Positions 25,761-34,483 of a stretch of 40,021 bases of DNA are shown in pieces. Origin of the DNA: Magnetovibrio sp. Lineage in GTDB: Bacteria; Pseudomonadota; Alphaproteobacteria; Rhodospirillales; Casp-alpha2. The translations under genes and the position numbers were made by a program. Position 1 is the first letter of the stretch; every line of letters starts with the position of its first letter. The stretch lies in contig PBKU01000056.1 of assembly GCA_002722175.1 (NCBI GenBank), positions 1-40,021 on the forward strand, in the 5' to 3' direction. The notes below the pieces were generated by a model, which did not search any database, was not told the DNA's origin, and worked only from the letters and a program-made list of their open reading frames with translations.

Positions 25761-26882
25761 ATGATGCCAGAAGAGAAAAATGCAAAAAATAAAATCAAGA
25801 AGGTTAGTGATGGCTTCCCTGGGCGCTATTGGCACAAAGAGGGTGACAAAATTCAATGCGACATATGCCCTCGATTTTGTAGGCTTAATGAAGGACAGAG
25901 GGGGCTTTGTTTTGTGCGTGCTAGGCAGAACAATCAAATGGTTCTCACAACTTATGGTCGGTCTAGCGGGTTTTGCATCGACCCTATTGAAAAAAAACCG
26001 TTAAATCATTTTTTACCAGGCGTTCCAATACTAAGTTTTGGGACGGCTGGCTGTAACCTAACATGCAAATTTTGTCAAAATTGGGACATATCTAAATCGC
26101 GCCAATTTGATAAACTGCAGTCCAAGGCATCACCTGCAGTAATTGCTAATGTAGCATTAAAGACAAACAGCCGAGCTGTTGCTTATACTTATAATGATCC
26201 GGTTATATTTATGGAATATGCAGTTGATACAGCTCGTGCTTGCAGAGAACTCGGAATTATGAATGTTGCAGTTACTGCTGGTTATATCTGTCCAGATCCA
26301 CGGAAAGAATTTTTTTCTTATATGGATGCTGCGAATGTAGACTTGAAAGGCTTTACTGAGACTTTCTATAAAACATTGTGTACTGCGAGATTAGAATCTG
26401 TTTTAGATACCCTGAAATACCTCAAGCATGATACGGGGGTGTGGATTGAACTAACTGACCTTTTGATTCCTGGTGAGAATGACTCCCCTAGAGAAATTGA
26501 GCGTATGTCAAAATGGATTGTAAAGAATCTGGGCTCTGAAGTGCCAATACATTTTACTGCATTTCACCCCGATTATAAAATGCTTGAAAAATCGCGCACA
26601 CCGCCATCCACATTGCTAATGGCGCGAAAAATAGCCCTTCATGAAGGTATCAAGTACGTATATACAGGAAATATTCACCACAAGCAGACTGCTTCAACTT
26701 GGTGTCACAATTGTGGTGAGTTGGTTATTGGTCGTGATTGGCATCAACTTTTAGGGTGGCATATTAAAGTGAGAGGTGATGGAGTAGCTAGCTGTAAGAG
26801 TTGCGGGGAACATATACCCGGAGTTTTTGAAAAAAAACCTGGTAACTGGGGGCGTAAAAGGGTACCGATCCGAATACGTTAA
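25761..26882 (+). CDS. amrS: AmmeMemoRadiSam system radical SAM enzyme
   Basis: A radical SAM protein of 373 residues related to pyruvate formate-lyase activases. I take the ATG at 25761, after AAGG; a TTG lies nine codons upstream. The [4Fe-4S] motif is CNLTCKFC (Cys98, Cys102, Cys105), followed by TYNDPVIF and the TAGYICP segment typical of this family. A cysteine cluster precedes it (CDICPRFC and GLC, residues 33-50), and a second one ends the protein: WCHNCGEL and CKSCGEH, like a zinc ribbon. The substrate is unknown. The head-to-head arrangement with the Memo-AMMECR1 gene supports a shared role. Not a glycyl-radical activase as such: no glycyl-radical enzyme gene is nearby. Confidence 0.92.
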   Translation: MMPEEKNAKNKIKKVSDGFPGRYWHKEGDKIQCDICPRFCRLNEGQRGLCFVRARQNNQMVLTTYGRSSGFCIDPIEKKPLNHFLPGVPILSFGTAGCNLTCKFCQNWDISKSRQFDKLQSKASPAVIANVALKTNSRAVAYTYNDPVIFMEYAVDTARACRELGIMNVAVTAGYICPDPRKEFFSYMDAANVDLKGFTETFYKTLCTARLESVLDTLKYLKHDTGVWIELTDLLIPGENDSPREIERMSKWIVKNLGSEVPIHFTAFHPDYKMLEKSRTPPSTLLMARKIALHEGIKYVYTGNIHHKQTASTWCHNCGELVIGRDWHQLLGWHIKVRGDGVASCKSCGEHIPGVFEKKPGNWGRKRVPIRIR

Positions 26883-26990
26883 GTTTGCAGGTGGTGTTTA
26901 ACCCTATATAAGAAACAAAAATTCCACCTAGGCATGCTCTATTTCAAAGATTTAGGGGTAAGGTGCGTTATTATAATCTTATGCATAAAC

Positions 26991-27995
26991 ATGAAAAAGT
27001 ACCTTTTAATATCGGTTAAATTTTTAGTTTCTTTTTTATTAATTTGGGTTTTGTTCGACCAAATTGATTTAGGCATTGCATTTGACCGCGCCAAAGCCGC
27101 AAAGTTTTGGCCTTTATTATTTGTGTTGCTAGTTTTTGTAGTGCAAATCGCGATTGGTGGGGGTCGGTGGGGATTTGTTCTTAATGCAATAGGAGCACCT
27201 TTAAAATTTTTTGATACTGTAAAGCTTTTTTATATTGGCGGGTTTTTTAACCAAGTATTACCGTCTTCCGTTGGAGGTGATGCAGTGCGAATATTTATGT
27301 CGTATAAGCGGGGACTTTCCCTCTCTAAGGCCATTAATGGTGTAATGATAGAAAGAATTGTGACATTAGCAGGTTTAGCAGTCCTATGTACTCTTGTCCT
27401 ACCGGGCTTTATTCCAAAATTAGATCCAATCACAAAGCAATGGGTAATCTTAATTTTCCCGACTTTGGTTTTTGGCCTGGTAGTCGGTATTGTTTTTTTG
27501 AGTCTTTTAAATCGGCTTCCATCGTCATTCGAAAAATTTAAGATTTTCAGAGGGTTGACGTACCTTGCCTCAGATACTCGTTCCATTTTTTTTAATCCAA
27601 AGTCACTGAGTGCAGCAATTGGTTTGGGGGTTTTGACACATGTGTGCATTTCCACTTATGTTTTCGGTTTGGGCGTAAGCCTCGATCTAGAGTTAACCTG
27701 GTTAGATTGTTTAATTCTCATTCCACCTGTTATGCTAATTACTACAATGCCTATTTCGATCGCTGGCTGGGGTGTTCGTGAAACTGCCATGGTTATTGCT
27801 ATGAGCACAATAGGTGTTCCTGATGATGCTGCGTTAGTTCTGTCAATATTGTTTGGTTTTAGCGCTATAGTATTTACATTGCCTGCGGCACTACTCTGGA
27901 TACTTAATCGGTCTCAGGCTGGAAAAGTTTCGTTGGATGAGATAGAGCGAACAATAAAAACGTCAAGCACTCTGGGCACCCGGTTGCATGAATAG
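26991..27995 (+). CDS. Flippase-like / lysylphosphatidylglycerol synthase membrane-domain protein
   Basis: A 334-residue membrane protein with about eight helices, matching the UPF0104 / LPG synthase TM family (PF03706) whose members include the flippase part of MprF and glycosyl-lipid flippase-like proteins. The marks are GGRWGFVLNAIG near 50-61, the FFNQVLPSSVGGDAVRIF signature (about 83-100), IERIVTLAGL, and SIAGWGVRETAMV (about 258-270). I start it at ATG 26991 (MKKYLLISVKFLVSF), the usual N-terminus; an upstream ATG at 26934 adds 19 residues. No soluble synthase domain is attached, so it would be a lipid-handling membrane protein of unknown substrate. It is 108 bases downstream of amrS. 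Confidence 0.82.
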   Translation: MKKYLLISVKFLVSFLLIWVLFDQIDLGIAFDRAKAAKFWPLLFVLLVFVVQIAIGGGRWGFVLNAIGAPLKFFDTVKLFYIGGFFNQVLPSSVGGDAVRIFMSYKRGLSLSKAINGVMIERIVTLAGLAVLCTLVLPGFIPKLDPITKQWVILIFPTLVFGLVVGIVFLSLLNRLPSSFEKFKIFRGLTYLASDTRSIFFNPKSLSAAIGLGVLTHVCISTYVFGLGVSLDLELTWLDCLILIPPVMLITTMPISIAGWGVRETAMVIAMSTIGVPDDAALVLSILFGFSAIVFTLPAALLWILNRSQAGKVSLDEIERTIKTSSTLGTRLHE

Positions 27996-28074
27996 TGTTT
28001 GTGCCTTTTATCTTGTTTTTGAGAACATTACAGTTTAGCAGTAAATAACATATATTTAATATCGGAGGAGATTA

Positions 28075-29577
28075 ATGAAAGTATCCTTTGCATCTGAACC
28101 CCTTCCAAATTCTGGCGTTTTGGTTTTCGTTTTACCTGAGGTTGGAAAATTAAGTTCGTTAGTCTCATCATTTGATAAAACTACAAAGGGGCAGGTTAAG
28201 CGAGCAATTAAAGTCTCCGGTTTTACAGGAAAAAAAGGCGAGGAACTCACCTTGATTGAACCGCATGGCACAAAGATTACAAGGCTAATCCTGGTAGGAC
28301 TTGGGGCCTCTGACAAGGCAAACTTAACTGTGCTGAAAGATGTCGGTGGCATAGTAGCAAAGCAAGTGGAGACGATTGCAGAAAAAGTTTCTGTGTCTAT
28401 TCAGCCCTTTGGTAGAGGCCGTTATCCCCCGGAGGAGGCGGTAACTCAGTTTGCATTAGGGGCTATGCTTCGTTCATACCGATTCGACAAATATTTAACA
28501 AAAAAGAACAAAGATAAGCTACCGATACTTAAGACACTGATAATCCATAGTGAAAACTCCTCTAAGATACGGCAGATGTTCAAACGGCAAGCCGCTATAG
28601 TTGATGGGGTGTTCTTAACCAGGAACTTGGTGACGGAACCGGCAAATATTCTGTATCCGGCAGAGTTTGCATTTCGGGTTAAGAAAGAGCTGAAAAAACT
28701 TGGTGTTAAGGTTTCGATATTAACTGAAAAGGACATGAAGAAACATTCCATGGGTGCGCTTCTTGGCGTTGCACAAGGAAGTTCGCGTGAAGCACGCTTG
28801 GTCGTCATGGAATGGGATGGATTAGAGGGAAAATCAAAGAGAAATGATAAGCCTTTGGCTTTTATAGGGAAGGGTGTATGTTTTGATACCGGGGGAATAT
28901 CACTAAAACCTGCAGGTGGAATGGAGGATATGAAATGGGATATGGGCGGTGCAGGTGTTGTTGCCGGCCTTATTAAAACATTAGCTTTACGGAAATCCAA
29001 GACACACGCAATCGGTGCCATTGGCTTGGTAGAAAACATGCCAGACGGGAACGCGCAACGTCCTGGTGATATTGTTAAGTCGATGTCTGGGCAGACTATT
29101 GAGGTTCTGAATACAGATGCAGAAGGTCGATTGGTCCTCTGTGACGTTTTGCACTATGTAAACAAAAAGTATAAACCAAAATTTTTAGTTGATTTAGCAA
29201 CTCTGACGGGAGCAATAATTATTTCGTTGGGGTATGAACGTGCTGGGTTGTTTTCTAATAACGATGAACTTGCTAAGAACCTATTAAAATCAGGAGAAGC
29301 AACTGGCGAAAAGTTATGGCGTTTACCCCTTGGGGAGGAATATGACAAACTAATTGATTCCGATATTGCCGATATCAAAAATATATCTGGAGGCCGCGGT
29401 GCAGGATCAATAACGGCTGCTCAATTTCTTGCTAGATTTGTTGGTGAAACACCTTGGGCACATTTAGATATAGCCGGCGTTACTTGGTCAAAAAAAGATA
29501 CGGCGACAGTTCCTAAAGGCGGTACAGCGTATGGTGTTCAACTCCTTGAGTATTTGATTAAACAATACTACGAGTAA
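28075..29577 (+). CDS. pepA: Leucyl aminopeptidase (M17)
   Basis: PepA is a hexameric di-metal aminopeptidase that removes N-terminal residues; some members also bind DNA. The 500-residue product has a variable N-terminal domain (1-165) and the catalytic domain with all expected metal and catalytic residues: Lys266 and Asp271 in GKGVCFDTGG, Lys278, Asp289, and Asp348, Glu350 and Arg352 in NTDAEGRL. The VTEPANILYP motif marks the domain boundary. GGAGGAG precedes the ATG. In alphaproteobacteria it usually sits next to lptF and is followed by holC and ndk; the latter holds here. Confidence 0.96.
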   Translation: MKVSFASEPLPNSGVLVFVLPEVGKLSSLVSSFDKTTKGQVKRAIKVSGFTGKKGEELTLIEPHGTKITRLILVGLGASDKANLTVLKDVGGIVAKQVETIAEKVSVSIQPFGRGRYPPEEAVTQFALGAMLRSYRFDKYLTKKNKDKLPILKTLIIHSENSSKIRQMFKRQAAIVDGVFLTRNLVTEPANILYPAEFAFRVKKELKKLGVKVSILTEKDMKKHSMGALLGVAQGSSREARLVVMEWDGLEGKSKRNDKPLAFIGKGVCFDTGGISLKPAGGMEDMKWDMGGAGVVAGLIKTLALRKSKTHAIGAIGLVENMPDGNAQRPGDIVKSMSGQTIEVLNTDAEGRLVLCDVLHYVNKKYKPKFLVDLATLTGAIIISLGYERAGLFSNNDELAKNLLKSGEATGEKLWRLPLGEEYDKLIDSDIADIKNISGGRGAGSITAAQFLARFVGETPWAHLDIAGVTWSKKDTATVPKGGTAYGVQLLEYLIKQYYE

Positions 29578-29852
29578 ATCGTTATTAATCTTTGATAGGG
29601 CTTAACGTGCGTGTTTGATCAAGTCGAAGTTTAGAGCCGTGATTTTCAGCCAAAGAATCGGTGATCCGTTTACTTTTCTGCTTACTCACACGTTAGTGCT
29701 TCTTGTAAGTTTTATTTTAAAATTCGATATTAATAGTTTCAAGAACTTTAAAATCGAAACAGTTTGGCGGTAAATACAGTTCTATATCAGGCGGAATACG
29801 TTAACTTATTCTATAAAAACCATTTTGGAAAATTTTCGTCAGTGATTAGGTT

Positions 29853-30302
29853 ATGACAACAATAGCGTTTTATCATATAAATAAAAGTTCATTCGAGAAT
29901 GTGCTTATAACGTTACTGCAGAAATCTTTTAACACTGGAAAACGAACATTAGTATTGGTCGATTCTGAAGAGCGTGCCTCGTTTCTAGATAATTTGCTTT
30001 GGAGTTATGATCCTAGTTCGTGGCTACCACATGGCACTTGCGATGATGCAGCGTCAGGTGAACATCCAATCTTGCTAACCAGTACGGATCTAAATATAAA
30101 CAGTGCAGAGTTTTTGTTTTTGTTGTATGGTACAACATCGTCGAATATAGAGAATTTTGAAAGATGTTTTAATTTATTCGATGGAAGGGCTGAGGCTGCA
30201 GTACAAGCTGCTCGGGGCTATTGGAGCGAATATAAAAAAGCCGGACATATTTTAACGTATTGGCAGCAAGATGAAGAAGGCTCTTGGAAAAACAAGTCGT
30301 GA
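29853..30302 (+). CDS. holC: DNA polymerase III chi subunit
   Basis: Chi belongs to the clamp-loader complex and in E. coli links it to single-strand-binding protein. The 149-residue product follows the family: (M)TTIAFYHI first strand, a helix with SFNTGKRTLVLV, DNLLWSYDPSSWLPHG at about 47-62 and the ERCFNLFDG and GHILTYWQQD segments near the C-terminus. The ribosome site is weak (TTAGG just before the ATG), which would fit a low-copy protein. It stands 275 bases after pepA and 146 before ndk, so it may have its own promoter. Confidence 0.88.
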   Translation: MTTIAFYHINKSSFENVLITLLQKSFNTGKRTLVLVDSEERASFLDNLLWSYDPSSWLPHGTCDDAASGEHPILLTSTDLNINSAEFLFLLYGTTSSNIENFERCFNLFDGRAEAAVQAARGYWSEYKKAGHILTYWQQDEEGSWKNKS

Positions 30303-30448
30303 ATTCTTGGATAGATGAGAGAACGCTGATCATTTATATAGTGGGCTAACGTGAGTAACGCTAAAGTAATTTTAGTTAGCTATAACTCGTGACAGGTTGT
30401 GAGTGTTGCAAGCTTAAGTATTGAGAGTTATTCATGTAGGAGTTATCA

Positions 30449-30871
30449 ATGGCAGTTGAAACAACACTTTCAATTATAAAACCGGATGCGACCCGGCGAA
30501 ACCTGACGGGGAAAATAAATGCTCGCTTTGAGGAATCTGGCCTTCAGATCGTTGCTCAAAAAAAAATATGGCTGACTCGGAATCAAGCTGAAGCTTTTTA
30601 TGAAGTTCATAAGGAGAGAGCTTTTTTTGACGATTTATGCAACTTTATGATTTCAGGGGCGGTCGTTGTTCAGGTATTACAAGGTGAAAACGCTATTGCT
30701 GAAAATCGCAAAATTATGGGAGCAACCAACCCTGTTAATGCTGAAGAAGGGACAATTCGCAGAGATTTTGCAGAAAATGTCGAAGCCAATTCAGTGCATG
30801 GCTCAGATTCAGCAGAAAATGCAAAAAAAGAAATTAGTTTTTTTTTTAGCGAATTGGAAATAGTTGGTTAG
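30449..30871 (+). CDS. ndk: Nucleoside diphosphate kinase
   Basis: Ndk balances nucleoside triphosphates through a phospho-histidine intermediate. The 140-residue product has the family length and the active-site motif NSVHGSDS with His117, the N-terminal [12 protein letters not shown], and [14 protein letters not shown] precedes the ATG. It ends five bases before purN, which lies on the opposite strand, so the two transcripts run into each other with no room for a terminator of their own. Confidence 0.97.
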   Translation: MAVETTLSIIKPDATRRNLTGKINARFEESGLQIVAQKKIWLTRNQAEAFYEVHKERAFFDDLCNFMISGAVVVQVLQGENAIAENRKIMGATNPVNAEEGTIRRDFAENVEANSVHGSDSAENAKKEISFFFSELEIVG

Positions 30872-30876
30872 TGCAT

Positions 30877-31530
30877 TTAGCTATTTTCATATGGGTTTAT
30901 TACAGAGTGTGGTTGTTTTATCGACCCTTGAATTTCTGTATGGCAAGAAACCACTTTTACCCGATTTTCAGCGATCCAACGAACAGCCATAGGATAAATA
31001 ATATGTTCCTGGGCCAGCACTCGTGCTCCTAGTGTTTCTTTACTATCATTTGGTAAAACCGGCACTACTGATTGAATTAAGATTGGCCCATCATCGACGT
31101 CTGGCCGCACGAAATGGACAGTGCAACCAGAGAACATAGTTCCCATTTTAAGTACGCGAGAATGTACATTTAGCCCTTTGAAAGCAGGGAGAAGTGAGGG
31201 GTGAATGTTGATAATTTTGTCTTGCCAGTCGTTTACAAATTTTGGTGAGAAAAGTCGCATAAACCCAGCCAGACAGATTAGATCAATCCCGGCCGACTTC
31301 ATATAGTCAGTCATTTCTTCATCAAAACTTTCGCGAGTAGAATGGCGATCCTCATATATAATTTCTCTTTGAATACCGGCAGCGTCGGCTTTCTTTAGGC
31401 CATTTGCCTCTGGATTGTTAGAGATTACGAGAACAATATTGGCTGGAAACTCTTTATCTGCGCAAGCATTTATTAGAGCCTGTAAATTGCTACCCTCACC
31501 AGAAATAATCACAGCTATTTTTGTTGCCAT
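30877..31530 (-). CDS. purN: Phosphoribosylglycinamide formyltransferase
   Basis: PurN transfers a formyl group from 10-formyl-THF to GAR, the third step of purine synthesis. The 217-residue product has the Rossmann start IAVIISGEGSNLQALI, LAGFMRLFSPKFV, and the catalytic triad Asn108, His110 (INIHPSLLPAFKG) and Asp146 (VRPDVDDGP). The C-terminal AQEHIIYPMAV helix is intact. It overlaps the 3' end of purM by 16 bases, so the two are co-translated. Confidence 0.96.
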   Translation of the reverse strand: MATKIAVIISGEGSNLQALINACADKEFPANIVLVISNNPEANGLKKADAAGIQREIIYEDRHSTRESFDEEMTDYMKSAGIDLICLAGFMRLFSPKFVNDWQDKIINIHPSLLPAFKGLNVHSRVLKMGTMFSGCTVHFVRPDVDDGPILIQSVVPVLPNDSKETLGARVLAQEHIIYPMAVRWIAENRVKVVSCHTEIQGSIKQPHSVINPYENS

Positions 31531-32609
31531 GGTTCATCACAATTATTTAGAATTGTCTCTGCAAAGCCTGCATTAGATTTAATGTAGCCAATTTTAAAGA
31601 CGTGTTCACCAGCATTTTCAAAGCAGTTGGTCAATTCTGTTACATTATCAGGCGTGCAAATCACAGCCATGCCAATCCCACAGTTAAAAACTCTAAACAT
31701 TTCGATTGGCTCAATATCACCTTTGTTTTTTAGCCAATGAAATATTTCAGGAATTTTCCAACTTGCGCAATCGATTACTATCGAGTTTCCACTTGGAACC
31801 ACGCGAGGTAAGTTTTCGATGATGCCCCCGCCAGTAATATGAGCTAGAGCTTTAATGTGACCTGTCTTGATGGCATTGAGGCAAGATTTAACATAAATCC
31901 GGGTTGGGTCCAAAAGGACGTCACCAATCCGTCTATCAGGCTTGAAAGGGGCTGGTGAAAAATAGGAATCACACGTCTCAGAAAAAATGTGTCTGACGAG
32001 CGAAAAGCCATTTGCATGGATTCCGTTTGATGCAAGCCCCAGAACAATATCTCCTTCAATTATATTTTCGCCTGGAAGAATAGCTGTTCTTTCAACTGCA
32101 CCAACGCAAAATCCTGCTAACTCATATTTGTCAGCTCCATATATTCCAGGCATTTCTGCAGTTTCGCCGCCAATTAGAGCACAGCCAGCATCACAACACC
32201 CTTGAACAATGCCATTAATTAACGAAACACTACAATCAATTATTAATTTTCCTGTAGCATAATAATCTAAAAAAAATAGGGGTTCAGCACCAAGTACAAC
32301 TACGTCGTTAGTGCACATTGCAACAAGATCAATACCAATTCTTTCATACTCACCCATTGCAGCAGCTACAACTAGTTTTGTTCCTACCCCATCGCTTCCT
32401 GAAACTAGTATTGGATCATCAAATCCCGCTTGTTTTAAATCGAAAAGACCACCAAACCCCCCAATTGTTCCTGATGCACCAGGCCTAGACGTTTTTTTTA
32501 TAAGCGGTTCTATGGTTTTTATTAATTGATTTCCTGCGCCAATATCCACACCAGATTTTTTGTAATTCAGTCTGTTGGTTCTTGACTCTTTTGTTTCCTT
32601 GTTGACCAA
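31515..32609 (-). CDS. purM: Phosphoribosylformylglycinamidine cyclo-ligase (TTG start)
   Basis: PurM closes the imidazole ring to give AIR, using ATP. The 364-residue product has the family order: YKKSGVDIGAGNQLI, GGFGGLFDL, the VSGSDGVGTKL loop, MCTNDVVVLGAEPLFFLDY and GGETAEMPGIY, then the C-terminal HITGGGIIENLPRVVP. The start is a TTG, nine bases after a GAGGA ribosome site, and no in-frame ATG exists close by; the first 14 or so residues are a non-conserved polar leader. It is divergent from the DUF2066 gene, with a promoter region of about 100 bases between them. Confidence 0.95.
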   Translation of the reverse strand: MVNKETKESRTNRLNYKKSGVDIGAGNQLIKTIEPLIKKTSRPGASGTIGGFGGLFDLKQAGFDDPILVSGSDGVGTKLVVAAAMGEYERIGIDLVAMCTNDVVVLGAEPLFFLDYYATGKLIIDCSVSLINGIVQGCCDAGCALIGGETAEMPGIYGADKYELAGFCVGAVERTAILPGENIIEGDIVLGLASNGIHANGFSLVRHIFSETCDSYFSPAPFKPDRRIGDVLLDPTRIYVKSCLNAIKTGHIKALAHITGGGIIENLPRVVPSGNSIVIDCASWKIPEIFHWLKNKGDIEPIEMFRVFNCGIGMAVICTPDNVTELTNCFENAGEHVFKIGYIKSNAGFAETILNNCDEPWQQK

Positions 32610-32710
32610 TGTATTAATTCCTCATCCCTCTTTTCTCTGTTCTCTAAGGATAATAGTCTATGATCGATAAGACAGCGAGTCAGACAATAAGCCAAAGATA
32701 AGGGTTTTCA

Positions 32711-33853
32711 ATGTCTATGCGCATGAACTTTGGACTTATACGAAAACTAAGGCCTGGTAGCTATTGGTCAACTATCTTTTTATTTAGTTTAACTATGTTC
32801 TCTACCGGCTTGACACAACCTTTGTTCGGGGATGTTTTTGATATTGAGGAAATCATTGTAGATGTTACAGCAAACTCAGCAGCTGAGGCAAAGAACCGCG
32901 CTATAAAAGAAGGAGAGGCGCGGGCTTTTAGTAGTCTTATCTCAAAATTAACGATTCGGACAGATTACGAACAATTCGCTCAATTTTCAGCTGAGGAAAT
33001 ATCAAATTACATACATAATTTTTCTGTATCTGAAGAAAAAACGTCCAAGGTTCGTTACATTGCGAAATTGAATTTCCGCTTCAAACCAGAAGCTATGCAT
33101 AGGATGTTTGAAGAACATAAAATCCTTTTTGCCGAGACAGTTAGCAAGCCTGTTTTAGTGCTACCAGTTTTACTTAGTGGTGGTGCAATAATGTTGTGGG
33201 ATGACCCTAATCTATGGCGTCAGGCTTGGCGAAAATACAAAGCGAAACCTTCCCTTGTACCAATAATTGTCCCTATAGGAGACCTCAAAGATGTTGCATT
33301 GCTTGGGGCGGAGCAAGCCTTAAGTCGTGATGTGTCAAGACTTGAAGCAATTGGGAAACGCTATAAAGTTGGGACCACAGCAGTTTTAGTTGCGAGAATT
33401 TTCGATTCTGAATTAGAAAAAAATATAGAAATAGAAGGTAATTGGGATGGCGTAGTTGGAGCCAGGGATTTTTTTAAAGTCATTGTTGAAGGCAAAAAAA
33501 ATGAAACCGTCGAAGACACTCTATCGAGGGCCGTCTATAAAGTTGTCGAGAAAATGGAATATAATTGGAAGCAAGGAAACCTTGTTGGACTTAATAAGCA
33601 AACAGCATTAAATGTTACCGTGCCGATTAATAATCTTGATGACTGGCTGATGATGCGTGAATTATTAGCCCGTATAAAAATTCTCCGCGATGTTGACCTT
33701 GTATTTCTTTCGCTTAGGGAAATAAGGCTTCATCTGCAATTTCTTGGGGAAGTAAAAAAATTAGTTTTGGCTTTGGCCCAAGAGGATCTATCATTAATTC
33801 AGGATAATGACGAATGGCTTTTGATACCTGCAAACCCAAATGTTACTAATTAG
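32711..33853 (+). CDS. DUF2066 family exported protein
   Basis: A 380-residue protein of unknown function. A basic n-region followed by a hydrophobic stretch (IFLFSLTMFSTGL, about 22-35) suggests a Sec signal, so it is probably periplasmic or membrane-anchored. The remaining part matches the DUF2066 pattern: VDVTANSAAEAKNRAI, an EISNYIHNFSV segment, and a KYKVGTTAVLVARI strand near residues 216-229. AAGGG precedes the ATG. DUF2066 genes often lie before the CDP-alcohol transferase, PerM and hdaA in Rhodospirillales, as here; this link is conserved but unexplained. It stops 6 bases before the next gene. Confidence 0.83.
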   Translation: MSMRMNFGLIRKLRPGSYWSTIFLFSLTMFSTGLTQPLFGDVFDIEEIIVDVTANSAAEAKNRAIKEGEARAFSSLISKLTIRTDYEQFAQFSAEEISNYIHNFSVSEEKTSKVRYIAKLNFRFKPEAMHRMFEEHKILFAETVSKPVLVLPVLLSGGAIMLWDDPNLWRQAWRKYKAKPSLVPIIVPIGDLKDVALLGAEQALSRDVSRLEAIGKRYKVGTTAVLVARIFDSELEKNIEIEGNWDGVVGARDFFKVIVEGKKNETVEDTLSRAVYKVVEKMEYNWKQGNLVGLNKQTALNVTVPINNLDDWLMMRELLARIKILRDVDLVFLSLREIRLHLQFLGEVKKLVLALAQEDLSLIQDNDEWLLIPANPNVTN

Positions 33854-33859
33854 GATAAG

Positions 33860-34483
33860 ATGAATATTCCAAATTTAATATCTATTTCCCGTTTGTTAAT
33901 TATGCCGTCTATAGTTTGGTTTATTCTGTCAGGCGAACTAGCGGTAGCGTTTTGGATTTTTTTTGTAGCAGCGATGAGTGATGCTATTGATGGTATCATA
34001 GCAAAAAAGTTTGATTTGGTAACACAACTTGGTATGTACCTTGACCCACTTGCTGACAAAATATTGTTAGTTTCGGTATATTTTACACTTGGACATCAAG
34101 GCTTCTTACCTATATGGCTCGTCATCCTTGTCATTTTTCGTGACGTGTTGATTGTCGGGGGCGCTATTCTCTTTGAGACATTAACTCGGTCACTTTTTAT
34201 GGATCCCCTGTGGGTAAGTAAGCTAAACACGCTTCTTCAAGTAATACTGGCGGGGGTCGTTCTTTATGTAAACGGTTACCATATCAACTATTTGTGGCTA
34301 TGTGAAATGTTGCATTGGGCGGTTGGTTTTACCACAGTTATATCAGGGATCTCTTATGTCATGATTTGGGGAACACGTGCCGTGAAACTTGAAAAGAAAA
34401 GTAATAGACAAACCGGTTTAACGGTAAAGACGTTGTCTGAGGAAGAAAATACTGAAAAACATAATAGAGATTTAGCTGCATGA
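33860..34483 (+). CDS. CDP-alcohol phosphatidyltransferase family protein
   Basis: These integral membrane enzymes swap CMP on a CDP-linked lipid for an alcohol, making phosphatidylglycerol phosphate, cardiolipin and related lipids. The 207-residue product has about five helices and the family motif at residues 41-66: Asp41, Asp44, Gly45, Ala48, Gly58, Asp62 and Asp66 all fit D-x2-DG-x2-AR-x8-G-x3-D-x3-D. The Arg of the motif is Lys49 here. The hydrophilic C-terminus is Lys/Asn rich. PgsA-like or cardiolipin-synthase-like activity cannot be separated from sequence alone. It overlaps the next gene by four bases (ATGA). Confidence 0.88.
   Translation: MNIPNLISISRLLIMPSIVWFILSGELAVAFWIFFVAAMSDAIDGIIAKKFDLVTQLGMYLDPLADKILLVSVYFTLGHQGFLPIWLVILVIFRDVLIVGGAILFETLTRSLFMDPLWVSKLNTLLQVILAGVVLYVNGYHINYLWLCEMLHWAVGFTTVISGISYVMIWGTRAVKLEKKSNRQTGLTVKTLSEEENTEKHNRDLAA

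Noticed and set aside
25734-26882. AmrS as a classical pyruvate formate-lyase activase
   Set aside because: No glycyl-radical enzyme gene is nearby; the extra cysteine clusters and linkage to Memo-AMMECR1 fit the AmmeMemoRadiSam enzyme instead.
31987-32529. Long plus-strand frames opposite purM
   Set aside because: Antisense shadows of the conserved purM reading frame; products are not protein-like.
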